A stretch of 28,542 nt of DNA from an uncultured Bacteroidales bacterium (GTDB taxonomy: Bacteria; Bacteroidota; Bacteroidia; Bacteroidales; UBA932): positions 1 through 28,542 of the forward strand of contig CAJOMB010000002.1 in assembly GCA_905235615.1 (NCBI GenBank). The letters run 5' to 3'. The notes under the pieces are model-generated. The model saw only the letters and a program-made list of their open reading frames with translations. It had not been told where the DNA came from and did not search any database. The translations under genes were made by a program, and so were the position numbers. Numbering within the stretch: position 1 is the first letter of the stretch; the number at the start of each line of letters is the position of its first letter. Of the stretch, positions 14,825 through 23,873 are shown piece after piece.

Positions 14825-15717
14825 AATTGAAAGCGTTCATAGGAGTTTTGGTTCTGCTGAGCCTGGCGTCCTGCAAGTCCGTCGTCCGGCTGCAGGAAAC
14901 CACCAGCGAGCTTTTCGGAGGGGAAGTGGTGGCCAAGGTGGGCAACCAGCGCCTCCACCGCAGCCGGCTGGAAAGCTATATCCCGGCCGGCGTGAGCCCG
15001 GAAGACAGCACGGCCCTGGCCCGCCAGTACATCCAGTCCTGGGCCCAGGATATCCTTCTGATGGACATGGCCGAAGAGCAGCTCTCCAAGAAGGAGAAAG
15101 ACGTGAGCGCGGAGCTGGAAGAATACCGGAAAAACCTTATCAAGTACCGCTACGAGCAGCTTTATATCCGTCAGCGCTTGGACACCCTGGTAACCGCGGA
15201 AGAAATTGACCGCTACTATCAGGACAATCCGGAGCGCTTCCGCCTGGAGCGTCCGGTGCTCAAGGCCCGTTACCTCATTATTCCGGCCGATGCCCGCAGC
15301 CTCAAGATTCTCAGGGAGAAAATGTCCTCCGAGGACGACATGGAAGTGATGGAGGTGGATTCCCTGGCTTCCTCCGTGGCCCTCAAATACGCAAACCAGG
15401 CCGATACCTGGGCAGATGCCCTCTCCCTGGCCCGTGACGCGGGGGTGGAGTACCGGACGCTGGTACAGGGGGTGAAGGGCTTGTCGGCCAGGAATCCCTT
15501 TGTGGAAACGGAAGACGAGGCCGGAAACAAGCACGTGATTTTTGTGGCGGAGGTGGTGCCAGAAGGCAAGACGGCCCCGCTGGAATACTGTCAGGAAAGA
15601 ATCCGCGAGATTCTGCTGAGCACCCGCAAGCATGCTTTGGAAGAGGGTTTGGAGAAAAATCTCATGGAGGATGCCTTGCGCAACAAAAAGTTTGTGATTT
15701 ATGAAAATGAAAAATAG
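14821..15717 (+). CDS. SurA/PpiC-like lipoprotein without a clear isomerase core
   Basis: This 298-residue protein has a lipobox (LASC, Cys18), so it should be lipidated in the envelope. An AKVGNQRLHRSRLESYIP segment (about 38-55) is the short beta-alpha start of SurA-like chaperone domains, followed by a helical region (to about 125; QLSKKEKDVSAELEEYR) and EEIDRYYQDNPERFRLERPV, typical of the junction to a PpiC domain. The following 130 residues hold only weak parvulin features. The next gene, with which it overlaps by 17 bases, is the two-domain SurA. It probably helps fold or deliver outer-membrane proteins. Confidence 0.7.
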   Translation: MKLKAFIGVLVLLSLASCKSVVRLQETTSELFGGEVVAKVGNQRLHRSRLESYIPAGVSPEDSTALARQYIQSWAQDILLMDMAEEQLSKKEKDVSAELEEYRKNLIKYRYEQLYIRQRLDTLVTAEEIDRYYQDNPERFRLERPVLKARYLIIPADARSLKILREKMSSEDDMEVMEVDSLASSVALKYANQADTWADALSLARDAGVEYRTLVQGVKGLSARNPFVETEDEAGNKHVIFVAEVVPEGKTAPLEYCQERIREILLSTRKHALEEGLEKNLMEDALRNKKFVIYENEK

Positions 15718-17086
15718 TTTTGTAACGGTGGCGGCCGGGCTCCTTGTGGTCTGCCTCCCCCTGAACGCCCAGAAGTACAGGGGCGTGGCGGACAAGACGG
15801 TTGCCATCGTAGGTGGGGAAACCATCCTTCTGTCTGATATTGAGGCGGAAGTGCAGCAGCGCCGTGCCGGCGGCTCTTCCAGCGACAAAGACCTCCGCTG
15901 CGAAATCCTGCAGCAGATGATGGAGAGCAAGATTTTCCTGATGCAGGCCCGTATAGACTCCCTTTCCATAGGCTCCGACATGGTGGAGAGCAACCTGTCC
16001 CAGCGCATGGACTGGTTCCGCACCCAGCTGGGAGGAGATGAGGAGATGGAGAAGTACTTTGGCAAGCCCCTTTTCAAGCTCCGTCAGGAGTGGCGCAAGG
16101 CTCTGGAAGAACAGAGCCTCACGGAACAGGAGCGCTATAACGTAGCCAGCAAAATCTCCGAGGTGACGCCCTACGACGTGCAGGAGTATATCAAGAAAAC
16201 AGACCCTCAGGACCTTCCGGTGGTGCCTGTGAAGTATCAGCTGAGCCAGATTTGCATCTACCCGGACCGCGAAGCGGCCGCCGTGGTGGTGCGTGAAAAG
16301 CTTCTGAGCCTGCGGGAACGCATCATGAACGGAGAAAAGTTCTCCACCCTGGCCCGCATCTATTCCGAGGACCCGGGCAGCGCCCGCCGCGGCGGTGAGC
16401 TGGGCATGGCCTCCAAGTCCATCTTCTGGCCGGCCTTCTCGGATGCCGCCATGGCCCTCCGCCCCGGCATCATCTCCCAGATTGTGGAAACTCCCGACGG
16501 CTTTCACATCATCGAGGTGATTGAGAAGAAAGGAGACATGTTCAACGCCCGCCACATCCTCATCAAGCCGCAGTACACGGCCGAAGACCGGCAGAAGGCC
16601 TTCCATACGTTGGACAGCCTGAAAACCCAGATTGAAGCCGGTGAGATAGAGTTCCCGCTGGCCGCCCGCTTCTTCTCGGAGGACCCGGCCACCCGCACCA
16701 ACGGCGGCCAGATGGCAGACCCTTCCACCGGATCGGCCTATTTTGAGATAGACCAGCTGAAGCCGGCCGATTATGCCGCCATCAAGAACCTCAAGGAAGG
16801 GGAAATCTCTGCGCCCGTGGAGTCGGCGGACAACGAGGGCTACCTCCAGGGCCGTCAGGGCAACCTGGTGTACAAGATTGTCAGGGTGGACAAGATTCTG
16901 CCCGCCCACACCGCCACCTTCGAGAACGACTACACCCAGATTCTGGAGAATGTAACTTCCATCAAGCAGCAGGAGGCCGTGGACGCGTTCCTGGAAGGGA
17001 AAATCAAGGGTACTTACATTGTGATAGACCCGCTGTTCTCCCAGTGCGAGTTCTCCCGTGACGTCTGGAATGCCCACAAACAGTGA
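15701..17086 (+). CDS. surA: SurA-like periplasmic chaperone, two parvulin (PpiC) domains
   Basis: This is 461 residues if ATG 15701 is used; ATG 15707 is equally possible. It has a signal peptide (ending LPLNAQ). The N-terminal chaperone domain begins DKTVAIVGGETILLSDIEAE. The first PpiC domain (about 175-275) has FSTLARIYSEDPGSARRGGE and FHIIEVIEKK. The second (about 279-385) has RHILIKPQ and FFSEDPATRTNGGQMAD. This is the SurA order of N-domain and two parvulin repeats. SurA escorts unfolded beta-barrel proteins through the periplasm to the BAM complex. It starts within the lipoprotein gene and its stop overlaps the GTG of the OstA-like gene (GTGA). Confidence 0.88.
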   Translation: MKMKNSFVTVAAGLLVVCLPLNAQKYRGVADKTVAIVGGETILLSDIEAEVQQRRAGGSSSDKDLRCEILQQMMESKIFLMQARIDSLSIGSDMVESNLSQRMDWFRTQLGGDEEMEKYFGKPLFKLRQEWRKALEEQSLTEQERYNVASKISEVTPYDVQEYIKKTDPQDLPVVPVKYQLSQICIYPDREAAAVVVREKLLSLRERIMNGEKFSTLARIYSEDPGSARRGGELGMASKSIFWPAFSDAAMALRPGIISQIVETPDGFHIIEVIEKKGDMFNARHILIKPQYTAEDRQKAFHTLDSLKTQIEAGEIEFPLAARFFSEDPATRTNGGQMADPSTGSAYFEIDQLKPADYAAIKNLKEGEISAPVESADNEGYLQGRQGNLVYKIVRVDKILPAHTATFENDYTQILENVTSIKQQEAVDAFLEGKIKGTYIVIDPLFSQCEFSRDVWNAHKQ

Positions 17087-19623
17087 TTCTGAGGGGCACT
17101 CATAAATGGTTCGTCCCCGTGCTGCTACTGCCTTTCGCAGTGGCGGCTTTGGCTTATACCCCCCGTCCCCAGGACGCCCCCGACAATCAGAAGGTTTACC
17201 TCCTGAGCTCCCAGAGCGCCCAGCTCATCGAGAAGGACGGAGAGAGCTTCCGCAAGGTGGTGGGCCCCGCCAAATTCCTGCACAACAACACCTATCTCCT
17301 CTGCGACACGGCCCTCTGGAATGTCCAGACCAACATTATCGACGCCACCGGCCATGTGCAGATTATCCAGGAGAACACCCAGCTGTCTTCCAACACCCTG
17401 CAGTACGTGGTGGACGACAACATGGCCAAGTTCCGCGGAGACCTGGTGCAGCTGGAAGACGCGGACCACAACACCCTCCGCACCCGTTACCTGGACTACA
17501 ACACCAAGGACTCCGTAGCCATTTTCTCCGGCGGCGGCGCCATGCGGGACAAGGACGGCCAGGTAATCGAAAGCATCTACGGAACCTACGACTCCAAGGC
17601 CCACCTCTTCGTGTTCAACGACCAGGTGAACATGTACTTGGACACCACCTTCATCAAGACTTCCCGTCTGGAATACCGCAGCGACCTTTCCACCGCCTAT
17701 TTTGGCTACGGCACGGACATGTGGCAGGACAAGGAGATGCTGAGCGCCAACGACGGCTGGTACGACCGCCCCCGCGAGCTGTTCTTCTTCCGCCGCAAGG
17801 TGCATGCCCTCACGGAAGACCAGGAAGTCTGGTGCGACTCCCTCTACTATTCCCGCGTTACCAAGGACGTGGTCATGCTGGGGAACGTGGAAATCATGGA
17901 CACCACCCGCAATGTCTTCGGCCTGGCCGGAAAGATGGAATATACGGACTCCCTTTCCCAAATCCGGATGACCCGCGACCCCGCCGTCATGACCGTCACG
18001 GAGGAGGAAGAAAACAGGGACTCCGTGTACATAGGGGCCGATATCCTCCTTTCCCGCGCCATCCGCCGCTGTGACATCCCCGATGCCTGGGTGGCCGATG
18101 CCCGGACCCGCCTGAAAGACATCTCCGGAGATCCGGTGATGGAATACCGCAAGAAGGCCGCCGAGGCGGCAGCCCAGGCTGCTGCCGAAGCCGCCAGGAA
18201 CAACCTCGAGCTGGCCGCGGCGGAAGCCGCCCGCGCCATCCGCGAGCAGCGGCAGAAAGGGGCCGGGCAGAAGACCGGCAAGCCGGTGGAGCCGGAAACG
18301 AAGCCGGAAGAAAAGCCGGAGGAGCAGCCGAAGGAAGTGTCGGCGCCCGTGGACACCCTTCCGCCTCCTCCGGATACCACCAAGATCAATTTCGTCTGGG
18401 GGTCCGGCAACGTGCGCATGTTCCGCCACAACATGCAGATGGCCTCCGATTCCCTCAATTACACAGACCTGGACTCCCTGGCCCGCCTGTACAAGAACCC
18501 CATTTTCTACAACGAAGGCAACCGCCAGTATGCCTCCGACAGCATGTACGTGGTTATCAGGGAGAAACGCATGCAGCGTGCCCACCTGCTGTCCAACGCC
18601 TTCATCACCGTGGAGGAGGCCCCCGGCGCCTTCGACCAGATCCGGGGAACGGAGATGGTGGCCTACTTTGACTCCACCAATGTCCTCACGCGCTTCGATG
18701 CCCTGGGCGGTGCATCCTCCCTCTTCTACTTGGAGGAGAACGGTGCCCTGGCCACAGTGAACAAAGTGGAATCCAAGATGATTTACGCCACTTTCGCCGA
18801 TGGGCAGATGGAGCGCATCTATTACTACGACAACCCCAAGAACGACGGTTATCCCGCCGTGCAGCTCCCGGAAGACGACAAGACCCTCAAGGGCTTCCGC
18901 TGGGACCCGGAGCGCCGGCCTTCCTCCCCGTTGGACGTGACCGCCCTGGTGCCCCGTGAAAGTGAGCGCATGGCCTACCTGGCCCGTCCTCATGCCGTCT
19001 TTGTGCAGACGGAGGATTACTTCCCCGGCCATATCGGCAAGGTGTACCGGGACATCGCCCTGCGGGATTCCTTGGCCATTGAGCAGGAAAGGGAGCGCCA
19101 GCGGACGGAGGCCCTTCGCAAAGAGCTGGAGGCCCTGAAGAAAGCCCAGGCCGATTCCCTCGCCGCCAAGGAGAGTGCTGTCATTCAGCGTGACACCTCT
19201 GTCATTCTGAGCGAAGCGAAGAATCTCCCGTCCGCCCCGACCGACTCTTCTGCCGTTCAGCGTGACACCTCTGCCGTTCAGAGGGACACTTCTGTCATTC
19301 TGAGCGAAGCGAAGAATCCGTCAGCCAAAGCGTTGCGCCAGCAGGAAAAAGAACGGCAGCGTGCCATCAAGGAAGCGGAACGCGCCCGGAAAGAGGCGGA
19401 GCGCAAGGCCCGCTGGGAAGAGAAAGACCGGCAGGATGCCGCCAAACGCGCCGCCAAGGAGGCCAAGCGCTTGGAGCAGGAACGCGCCAGAAAACTGAAG
19501 GCCCTGCAGAAACTGGAGCGCAAGGCGCAGAAAGAACGGGCCCGTTTAGAAAAATACGTGCAGAAAGAGAGGGAGAAAGCCCTCAAACGTGTACAGAAAC
19601 AACAAAAACAGACAAAGAAATGA
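17083..19623 (+). CDS. OstA-like protein (LptA/LptD N-terminal fold) with charged C-terminal tail
   Basis: This 846-residue protein uses a GTG start, chosen for the 4-base overlap with surA and for the signal peptide (KWFVPVLLLPFAVAALAYTP). About residues 35-190 hold OstA-type beta-jellyroll repeats (YLLCDTALWNVQTNIIDATG, NTLQYVVDDNMAKFRGD), as in LptA and the LptD N-terminus; further such strands follow to about 320 and from about 440. The middle (about 360-420) is Ala/Glu/Pro-rich low complexity. The last 190 residues are Lys/Arg/Glu-rich helical sequence that may form a coiled coil. No barrel follows, so it is not LptD itself. It is likely a periplasmic or outer-membrane LPS-transport-related protein. 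A short repeat is inserted in frame at 19201 and 19294. Its stop overlaps galE. Confidence 0.8.
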   Translation: MILRGTHKWFVPVLLLPFAVAALAYTPRPQDAPDNQKVYLLSSQSAQLIEKDGESFRKVVGPAKFLHNNTYLLCDTALWNVQTNIIDATGHVQIIQENTQLSSNTLQYVVDDNMAKFRGDLVQLEDADHNTLRTRYLDYNTKDSVAIFSGGGAMRDKDGQVIESIYGTYDSKAHLFVFNDQVNMYLDTTFIKTSRLEYRSDLSTAYFGYGTDMWQDKEMLSANDGWYDRPRELFFFRRKVHALTEDQEVWCDSLYYSRVTKDVVMLGNVEIMDTTRNVFGLAGKMEYTDSLSQIRMTRDPAVMTVTEEEENRDSVYIGADILLSRAIRRCDIPDAWVADARTRLKDISGDPVMEYRKKAAEAAAQAAAEAARNNLELAAAEAARAIREQRQKGAGQKTGKPVEPETKPEEKPEEQPKEVSAPVDTLPPPPDTTKINFVWGSGNVRMFRHNMQMASDSLNYTDLDSLARLYKNPIFYNEGNRQYASDSMYVVIREKRMQRAHLLSNAFITVEEAPGAFDQIRGTEMVAYFDSTNVLTRFDALGGASSLFYLEENGALATVNKVESKMIYATFADGQMERIYYYDNPKNDGYPAVQLPEDDKTLKGFRWDPERRPSSPLDVTALVPRESERMAYLARPHAVFVQTEDYFPGHIGKVYRDIALRDSLAIEQERERQRTEALRKELEALKKAQADSLAAKESAVIQRDTSVILSEAKNLPSAPTDSSAVQRDTSAVQRDTSVILSEAKNPSAKALRQQEKERQRAIKEAERARKEAERKARWEEKDRQDAAKRAAKEAKRLEQERARKLKALQKLERKAQKERARLEKYVQKEREKALKRVQKQQKQTKK
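19201..19225 (+). repeat. 25-bp VILSEAKN repeat inside the OstA-like gene, copy 1
   Basis: A 25-bp sequence beginning GTCATTCTGAGC, translated VILSEAKN (residues 707-714 of the OstA-like protein), recurs exactly 93 bp later. The same sequence is well known as a dispersed repeat between genes of many bacteria. It lies here in frame within a coding region. Confidence 0.8.
19294..19318 (+). repeat. 25-bp VILSEAKN repeat inside the OstA-like gene, copy 2
   Basis: Identical to the copy at 19201. Both are preceded by sequence encoding QRDTS, and a third QRDTS lies between them, so the unit has been partly duplicated. The distance of 93 bp keeps the reading frame. Confidence 0.8.
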
Positions 19624-20648
19624 AAAAGACAGTACTTGTGTCCGGCGGTGCCGGCTTTATCGGCAGCCATGTTACGGTGGAGTTGATAGAGGCAGGCTAT
19701 GAGGTGGTTGTGGCCGACAACTTCTCCAATTGCGACCGCACCTGCTTCGAAGGCGTGAAGAAGATTACCGGCCGGCCGGACATCCCGCTGGAAGTGGTGG
19801 ATTTTTGCGACCAGAAGGCCACCGAGGCCCTTTTTGCCCAATATCCCATCGACGCCGTCATCCACTTTGCCGCCTTCAAGGCCGTGGGTGAGTCCGTGGC
19901 CCAGCCCGTCAAGTACTACAAGAACAACCTCACCAGCTTCCTGAATGTGCTGGAGGCGGCCCAAAACAAGGGAGGCTGCAACGTGCTCTTCTCTTCATCG
20001 GCCACCGTCTATGGAGAACCCGAGGCCGTGCCCGTGACGGAAAACACGCCCCGCCAGCCCGCCACCTCCCCTTATGGCAACACCAAGACCATGTGCGAAG
20101 ATATCCTTCGGGACACCGTGAAGGCCTCCGAGGGCAAGATAAAAGGCATCCTCCTGCGCTATTTCAATCCCATCGGCGCCCATCCCAGCGCCCTCATCGG
20201 GGAGCTGCCCCGCGGCGTCCCCAACAATCTGGTACCCTATATCACCCAGACGGCCATCGGCAAGCGGGAATGCCTGTCCATCTTCGGCAACGACTATCCC
20301 ACCCCCGACGGCACCTGCCTCAGGGATTACATTGACATTGTGGACCTGGCCAAGGCCCATGTATTTGCCGTTACCCGCATGCTGGAGGGCAGGATGAAGC
20401 AGGACTGCGAGGTGTTCAACGTGGGCACCGGCCGTCCCGTGAGCGTGCTGGAACTGGTGAACGCCTTCGAGAAGGTGAATAACTTGAAGCTCAATTACAA
20501 ATTTGCCCCCCGCCGTGCCGGAGACGTCACCGCCATCTGGGCCGATCCCACCCTGGCCCAGACCGAAATGGGCTGGAAGGCCACCCGCACGGTGGAGGAA
20601 ACGCTCAAGGCCGCCTGGGCCTGGGAATGTCATCTGGCCGGAAAATAG
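19620..20648 (+). CDS. galE: UDP-glucose 4-epimerase
   Basis: This 342-residue short-chain dehydrogenase of the extended type interconverts UDP-glucose and UDP-galactose with bound NAD. The glycine-rich NAD site is GGAGFIGS (residues 9-16). The catalytic pair is Y152 and K156 in SPYGNTK, with the serine/threonine upstream in LFSSSATVYGEP (about 122-133). LLRYFNPIGAHPSALIGE (about 177-194) and FGNDYPTPDGTCLRDYIDI (about 221-239) are typical GalE. ATG overlaps the previous stop (ATGA). It supplies galactose units for LPS or other glycans, which suits its place behind an OstA-like gene. Confidence 0.95.
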   Translation: MKKTVLVSGGAGFIGSHVTVELIEAGYEVVVADNFSNCDRTCFEGVKKITGRPDIPLEVVDFCDQKATEALFAQYPIDAVIHFAAFKAVGESVAQPVKYYKNNLTSFLNVLEAAQNKGGCNVLFSSSATVYGEPEAVPVTENTPRQPATSPYGNTKTMCEDILRDTVKASEGKIKGILLRYFNPIGAHPSALIGELPRGVPNNLVPYITQTAIGKRECLSIFGNDYPTPDGTCLRDYIDIVDLAKAHVFAVTRMLEGRMKQDCEVFNVGTGRPVSVLELVNAFEKVNNLKLNYKFAPRRAGDVTAIWADPTLAQTEMGWKATRTVEETLKAAWAWECHLAGK

Positions 20649-20661
20649 AACTTGACAAGCT

Positions 20662-22635
20662 ATGGAAGAGAAAAAACAAATCCAGTTGCCGGAGAACGCG
20701 CACCGGGAGCTGAAGCCGGGAGAGGAGTACACTCCCATCCTGGATCCGCAGAAGAAGTATGCGGAAGCCACTCCGTATTCCGTGGCCATCGGTTTGCTGA
20801 TGGTCATTCTTTTCAGTGCCGCGGCGGCGTATCTGGGCCTCAAGGTGGGTCAGGTGTTCGAGGCGGCCATTCCCATCGCCATCATCGCCGTGGGCCTCAC
20901 GGGCGCCCTGGGCCTCAAACAGGGGCTTAGCCAGAACGTGATTATCCAGAGCGTGGGCGGCTGCTCCGGCTCCGTGGTGGCAGGCGCCATTTTCACCCTG
21001 CCGGCCATCTACATTCTGGGCGTTGAGGTGAATTTCTGGCAGATGGTCCTGAGTTCGCTGCTGGGCGGCGTGCTGGGCATCCTGTTCCTCATTCCTTTCC
21101 GTAAATACTTCGTGAAGGAGATGCACGGGAAGTACCCCTTCCCGGAGGCCACCGCCACCACGCAGGTACTCATCAGCGGCGAGGGCGGCGGCTCCAGCGC
21201 CAAGACGCTCATATCGGCCGGTCTCATAGGCGGCCTGTACGACTTTGCCGTGGCCACCTTCGGCACCTGGGCGGAGACCGTCTCCACCACGGTGATGGGC
21301 TGGGGTGCCGCCCTCGCGGACAAAGCCAAGCTGGTCCTCAAGATGAACACCGGCGCCGCCGTGCTGGGACTGGGCTATATCATCGGCCTTAAGTATTCCT
21401 TCATCATCTGCTGCGGCTCCCTGCTGGTTTGGCTGGTGATTATTCCCCTCATGAACCTCATCTGGGGGGCCGATGTCATCGACCTCATGGGGACGGGCGT
21501 CACGCAGACCATCGGCCAGATGGCTCCGGAGCAGATTTTCAAGGACTATGCGCGGCACATCGGCATCGGCGGCATCGCCACGGCCGGCATCATCGGCATC
21601 GTGAAGAGCTTCGGCGTCATCAAGAGTGCGGCGGGTCTGGCGGTGAGTGAGTTCAGGCGCAAGCCGGGCACCCTGGACGAGAAGACGCTCCGTACGGAGG
21701 AAGACCTGCCCATGAAGACCATCGTCTTCGGGGTGGTCATCGCCCTTCTGGCCATTTTCGCCTTCTTTGCTTTCGGCGGCGTGGTAAACAATGTCTGGCA
21801 GGCCTTGGTGGGCCTTCTGGTCGTGGCCGTGGTGAGTTTCCTCTTTACCACCGTGGCGGCCAACGCCATTGCCATCGTGGGTTCCAACCCCGTGAGCGGC
21901 ATGACGCTGATGACGCTTATCATTGCGTCTTTGATTCTGGTGGCTGTGGGCCTGAAGGGGAACGCCGGCATGGTGGCGGCGCTTGTCATCGGCGGCGTGG
22001 TTTGCACGGCGCTTTCCGTGGCGGGCAGCTTCATCACAGACCTCAAGATAGGTTACTGGATTGGCTCCACTCCCAAGGTGCAGGAAGGCTGGAAATTCCT
22101 GGGCGTGGCGGTGAGTGCCGTGACCGTATGCGGCGTGATGCTGGTGCTCAACAAGACGTACGGCTTTGTGGGTGACAACGCCCTGGTGGCCCCGCAGGCC
22201 AATGCCATGGCGGCGGTGATCCAGCCCATGTTCTCCGGTGGCGGCGCTCCCTGGCTGCTGTACGGCATCGGCGCGGCCATAGCCCTGGTGCTGAACTTCT
22301 GCAAGGTGCCGGCCCTGCCCTTCGCGCTGGGCATGTTCATCCCCATCGACCTCAACCTGCCCCTGCTGGTGGGCGGTGCCATTTCCTGGTTCGTGAGCAC
22401 CCGCTCCCAGGATGCCGCCGTGAACGCGGCCCGTCAGGAGAAAGGCACCCTCATCGCTTCCGGTTTCATTGCCGGCGGCGCCCTCATGGGCGTGGTGAGC
22501 GCCATCCTCAAATTCGCCAATGTGGACCTGTACCTCAGCGACTGGGCTTCTTCCTACGGCGAGGCCGTGGCCATCGTGCCCTTCCTGGCCATCATCGGCT
22601 ATATGATTTTTGCTTCAATGAAAACAGAGAAATAA
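20662..22635 (+). CDS. OPT family oligopeptide transporter
   Basis: This 657-residue inner-membrane protein consists mostly of hydrophobic segments from about residue 35 onwards (the order of 14-16 spans). Family signatures include YSVAIGLLMVILFSAAAAYL (about 34-53), KYPFPEATATTQVLISGEGG (about 156-175) and, later, ALPFALGMFIPIDLNLPLLV (about 551-570), typical of the prokaryotic OPT group. It takes up short peptides using the proton gradient; some OPT members carry metal-siderophore complexes instead. It begins 13 bp after galE and ends one base before pepT, pointing to peptides as substrate. Confidence 0.92.
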   Translation: MEEKKQIQLPENAHRELKPGEEYTPILDPQKKYAEATPYSVAIGLLMVILFSAAAAYLGLKVGQVFEAAIPIAIIAVGLTGALGLKQGLSQNVIIQSVGGCSGSVVAGAIFTLPAIYILGVEVNFWQMVLSSLLGGVLGILFLIPFRKYFVKEMHGKYPFPEATATTQVLISGEGGGSSAKTLISAGLIGGLYDFAVATFGTWAETVSTTVMGWGAALADKAKLVLKMNTGAAVLGLGYIIGLKYSFIICCGSLLVWLVIIPLMNLIWGADVIDLMGTGVTQTIGQMAPEQIFKDYARHIGIGGIATAGIIGIVKSFGVIKSAAGLAVSEFRRKPGTLDEKTLRTEEDLPMKTIVFGVVIALLAIFAFFAFGGVVNNVWQALVGLLVVAVVSFLFTTVAANAIAIVGSNPVSGMTLMTLIIASLILVAVGLKGNAGMVAALVIGGVVCTALSVAGSFITDLKIGYWIGSTPKVQEGWKFLGVAVSAVTVCGVMLVLNKTYGFVGDNALVAPQANAMAAVIQPMFSGGGAPWLLYGIGAAIALVLNFCKVPALPFALGMFIPIDLNLPLLVGGAISWFVSTRSQDAAVNAARQEKGTLIASGFIAGGALMGVVSAILKFANVDLYLSDWASSYGEAVAIVPFLAIIGYMIFASMKTEK

Positions 22636-22636
22636 G

Positions 22637-23860
22637 ATGGAAAAGATACTGAACCGTTTTTTGCGTTATGTGTCGGTGGACACGCAGAGTAATGAAGAAT
22701 CCCAAACCCAGCCTTCCGCCGCCAAGGAGTGGGACCTGCTCAAAATACTCCGGGACGAGCTGCAGGCCATGGGCGTGGATGCAAGCTTGGACGAATACGG
22801 CTACGTGATGGCCTCGCTGCCCTCCAACCTGGACCATGAGGTGCCTGCCGTGGGCTTCATCGCCCATGTGGACACGGCCCCGGATGCTTCCGGCAAGGAC
22901 GTGAAGCCCCAGATTATCGAGAAATATGACGGTGGCGCCATCGACCTCAAGGGTGTGCCCGGCCTTCAGCTGAAGCCGGAGGAATTCCCGGAGATGCTGC
23001 ATTACGTGGGCCAGACCCTCATCACCACCGACGGCACCACCCTCCTCGGGGCCGATGACAAGGCCGGCGTGGCGGAAATCATGACGGCCGTACAGTACTT
23101 GGTGGAGCATCCCGAGGTGAAGCACGGCCCCGTCAAGATAGGCTTCACTCCCGACGAGGAAATCGGCCGGGGCGTGGTGAAATTCGACGTCAAACGCTTC
23201 GGGGCCCAATATGCCTATACCATGGACGGCGGCGAGCTGGGAGAGCTGGAGTTCGAGAACTTCAACGCCGCATCGGCCAAAATCCATATCCAGGGCCGCA
23301 ACGTACACCCCGGCAGCGCCAAGGGCAAGATGAAAAACGCCATCCTGATAGGCCAGGAGTTCAATGCCATGCTGCCCGTGGACCAGCGCCCGGAGTTCAC
23401 GGAAGGCTATGAGGGCTTCTTCCACCTCATTTCCTTCAAGGGAAGCGTTGAGGAGGCGGACTTCGCCTACATCATCCGGGACCACGACCACGCCAAGTTC
23501 AAGGAGAAGAAGAAGCTCATCGGCTTTGTGGCTTCTTTCCTGAACACCAAGTACGGGGAAGGGACGGTTCTATTGGAGGTGAAAGACCAGTATTACAATA
23601 TGCGCGAGCAGGTGGAGCCCCACTACCATATAATAGAGAAGGCGGTGAAAGCCATGGAGATGGCCGATATCAAGCCCAAGATCCAGCCCATCCGCGGCGG
23701 AACGGACGGCGCCAACCTCTCTTTCAAGGGTCTCCCTTGCCCCAACATCTTCGCCGGCGGTCTCAACTTCCACGGAAAGATGGAATTTGTGCCGCTTCAG
23801 AGCATGGAAAAGGCAACGGAGGTGATTCTGAACCTGATTTCCCTCTTTGCCGCGAAGTAA
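22637..23860 (+). CDS. pepT: Peptidase T (tripeptide aminopeptidase, M20B)
   Basis: This 407-residue cytoplasmic di-zinc peptidase releases the N-terminal residue of tripeptides. Zinc and catalytic motifs are H77-V-D79 in GFIAHVDTAPD, GADDKAGVAEI (about 138-148), and TPDEEIGRG (about 173-181; the Glu pair). A further histidine site is at IQGRNVHPGSAKGKM (about 218-232), and the final IRGGTDGANLSFKG (about 352-365) closes the active site. It starts one base after the stop of the OPT transporter, so uptake and cleavage of small peptides are linked. It ends 13 bp from the stop of argH on the other strand. Confidence 0.95.
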   Translation: MEKILNRFLRYVSVDTQSNEESQTQPSAAKEWDLLKILRDELQAMGVDASLDEYGYVMASLPSNLDHEVPAVGFIAHVDTAPDASGKDVKPQIIEKYDGGAIDLKGVPGLQLKPEEFPEMLHYVGQTLITTDGTTLLGADDKAGVAEIMTAVQYLVEHPEVKHGPVKIGFTPDEEIGRGVVKFDVKRFGAQYAYTMDGGELGELEFENFNAASAKIHIQGRNVHPGSAKGKMKNAILIGQEFNAMLPVDQRPEFTEGYEGFFHLISFKGSVEEADFAYIIRDHDHAKFKEKKKLIGFVASFLNTKYGEGTVLLEVKDQYYNMREQVEPHYHIIEKAVKAMEMADIKPKIQPIRGGTDGANLSFKGLPCPNIFAGGLNFHGKMEFVPLQSMEKATEVILNLISLFAAK

Positions 23861-23873
23861 CTGGCCGCTTGCG

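Noticed and set aside
15662..17077. 471-codon open frame opposite surA
   Set aside because: It is the shadow of the well-supported two-domain SurA gene; no motif can be seen in it.
17125..19032. 635-codon open frame on the minus strand opposite the OstA-like gene
   Set aside because: Codon bias of the plus-strand gene keeps this frame open; the translation is Gly/Val/His-rich low complexity, and the plus-strand protein has a signal peptide and domain pattern.
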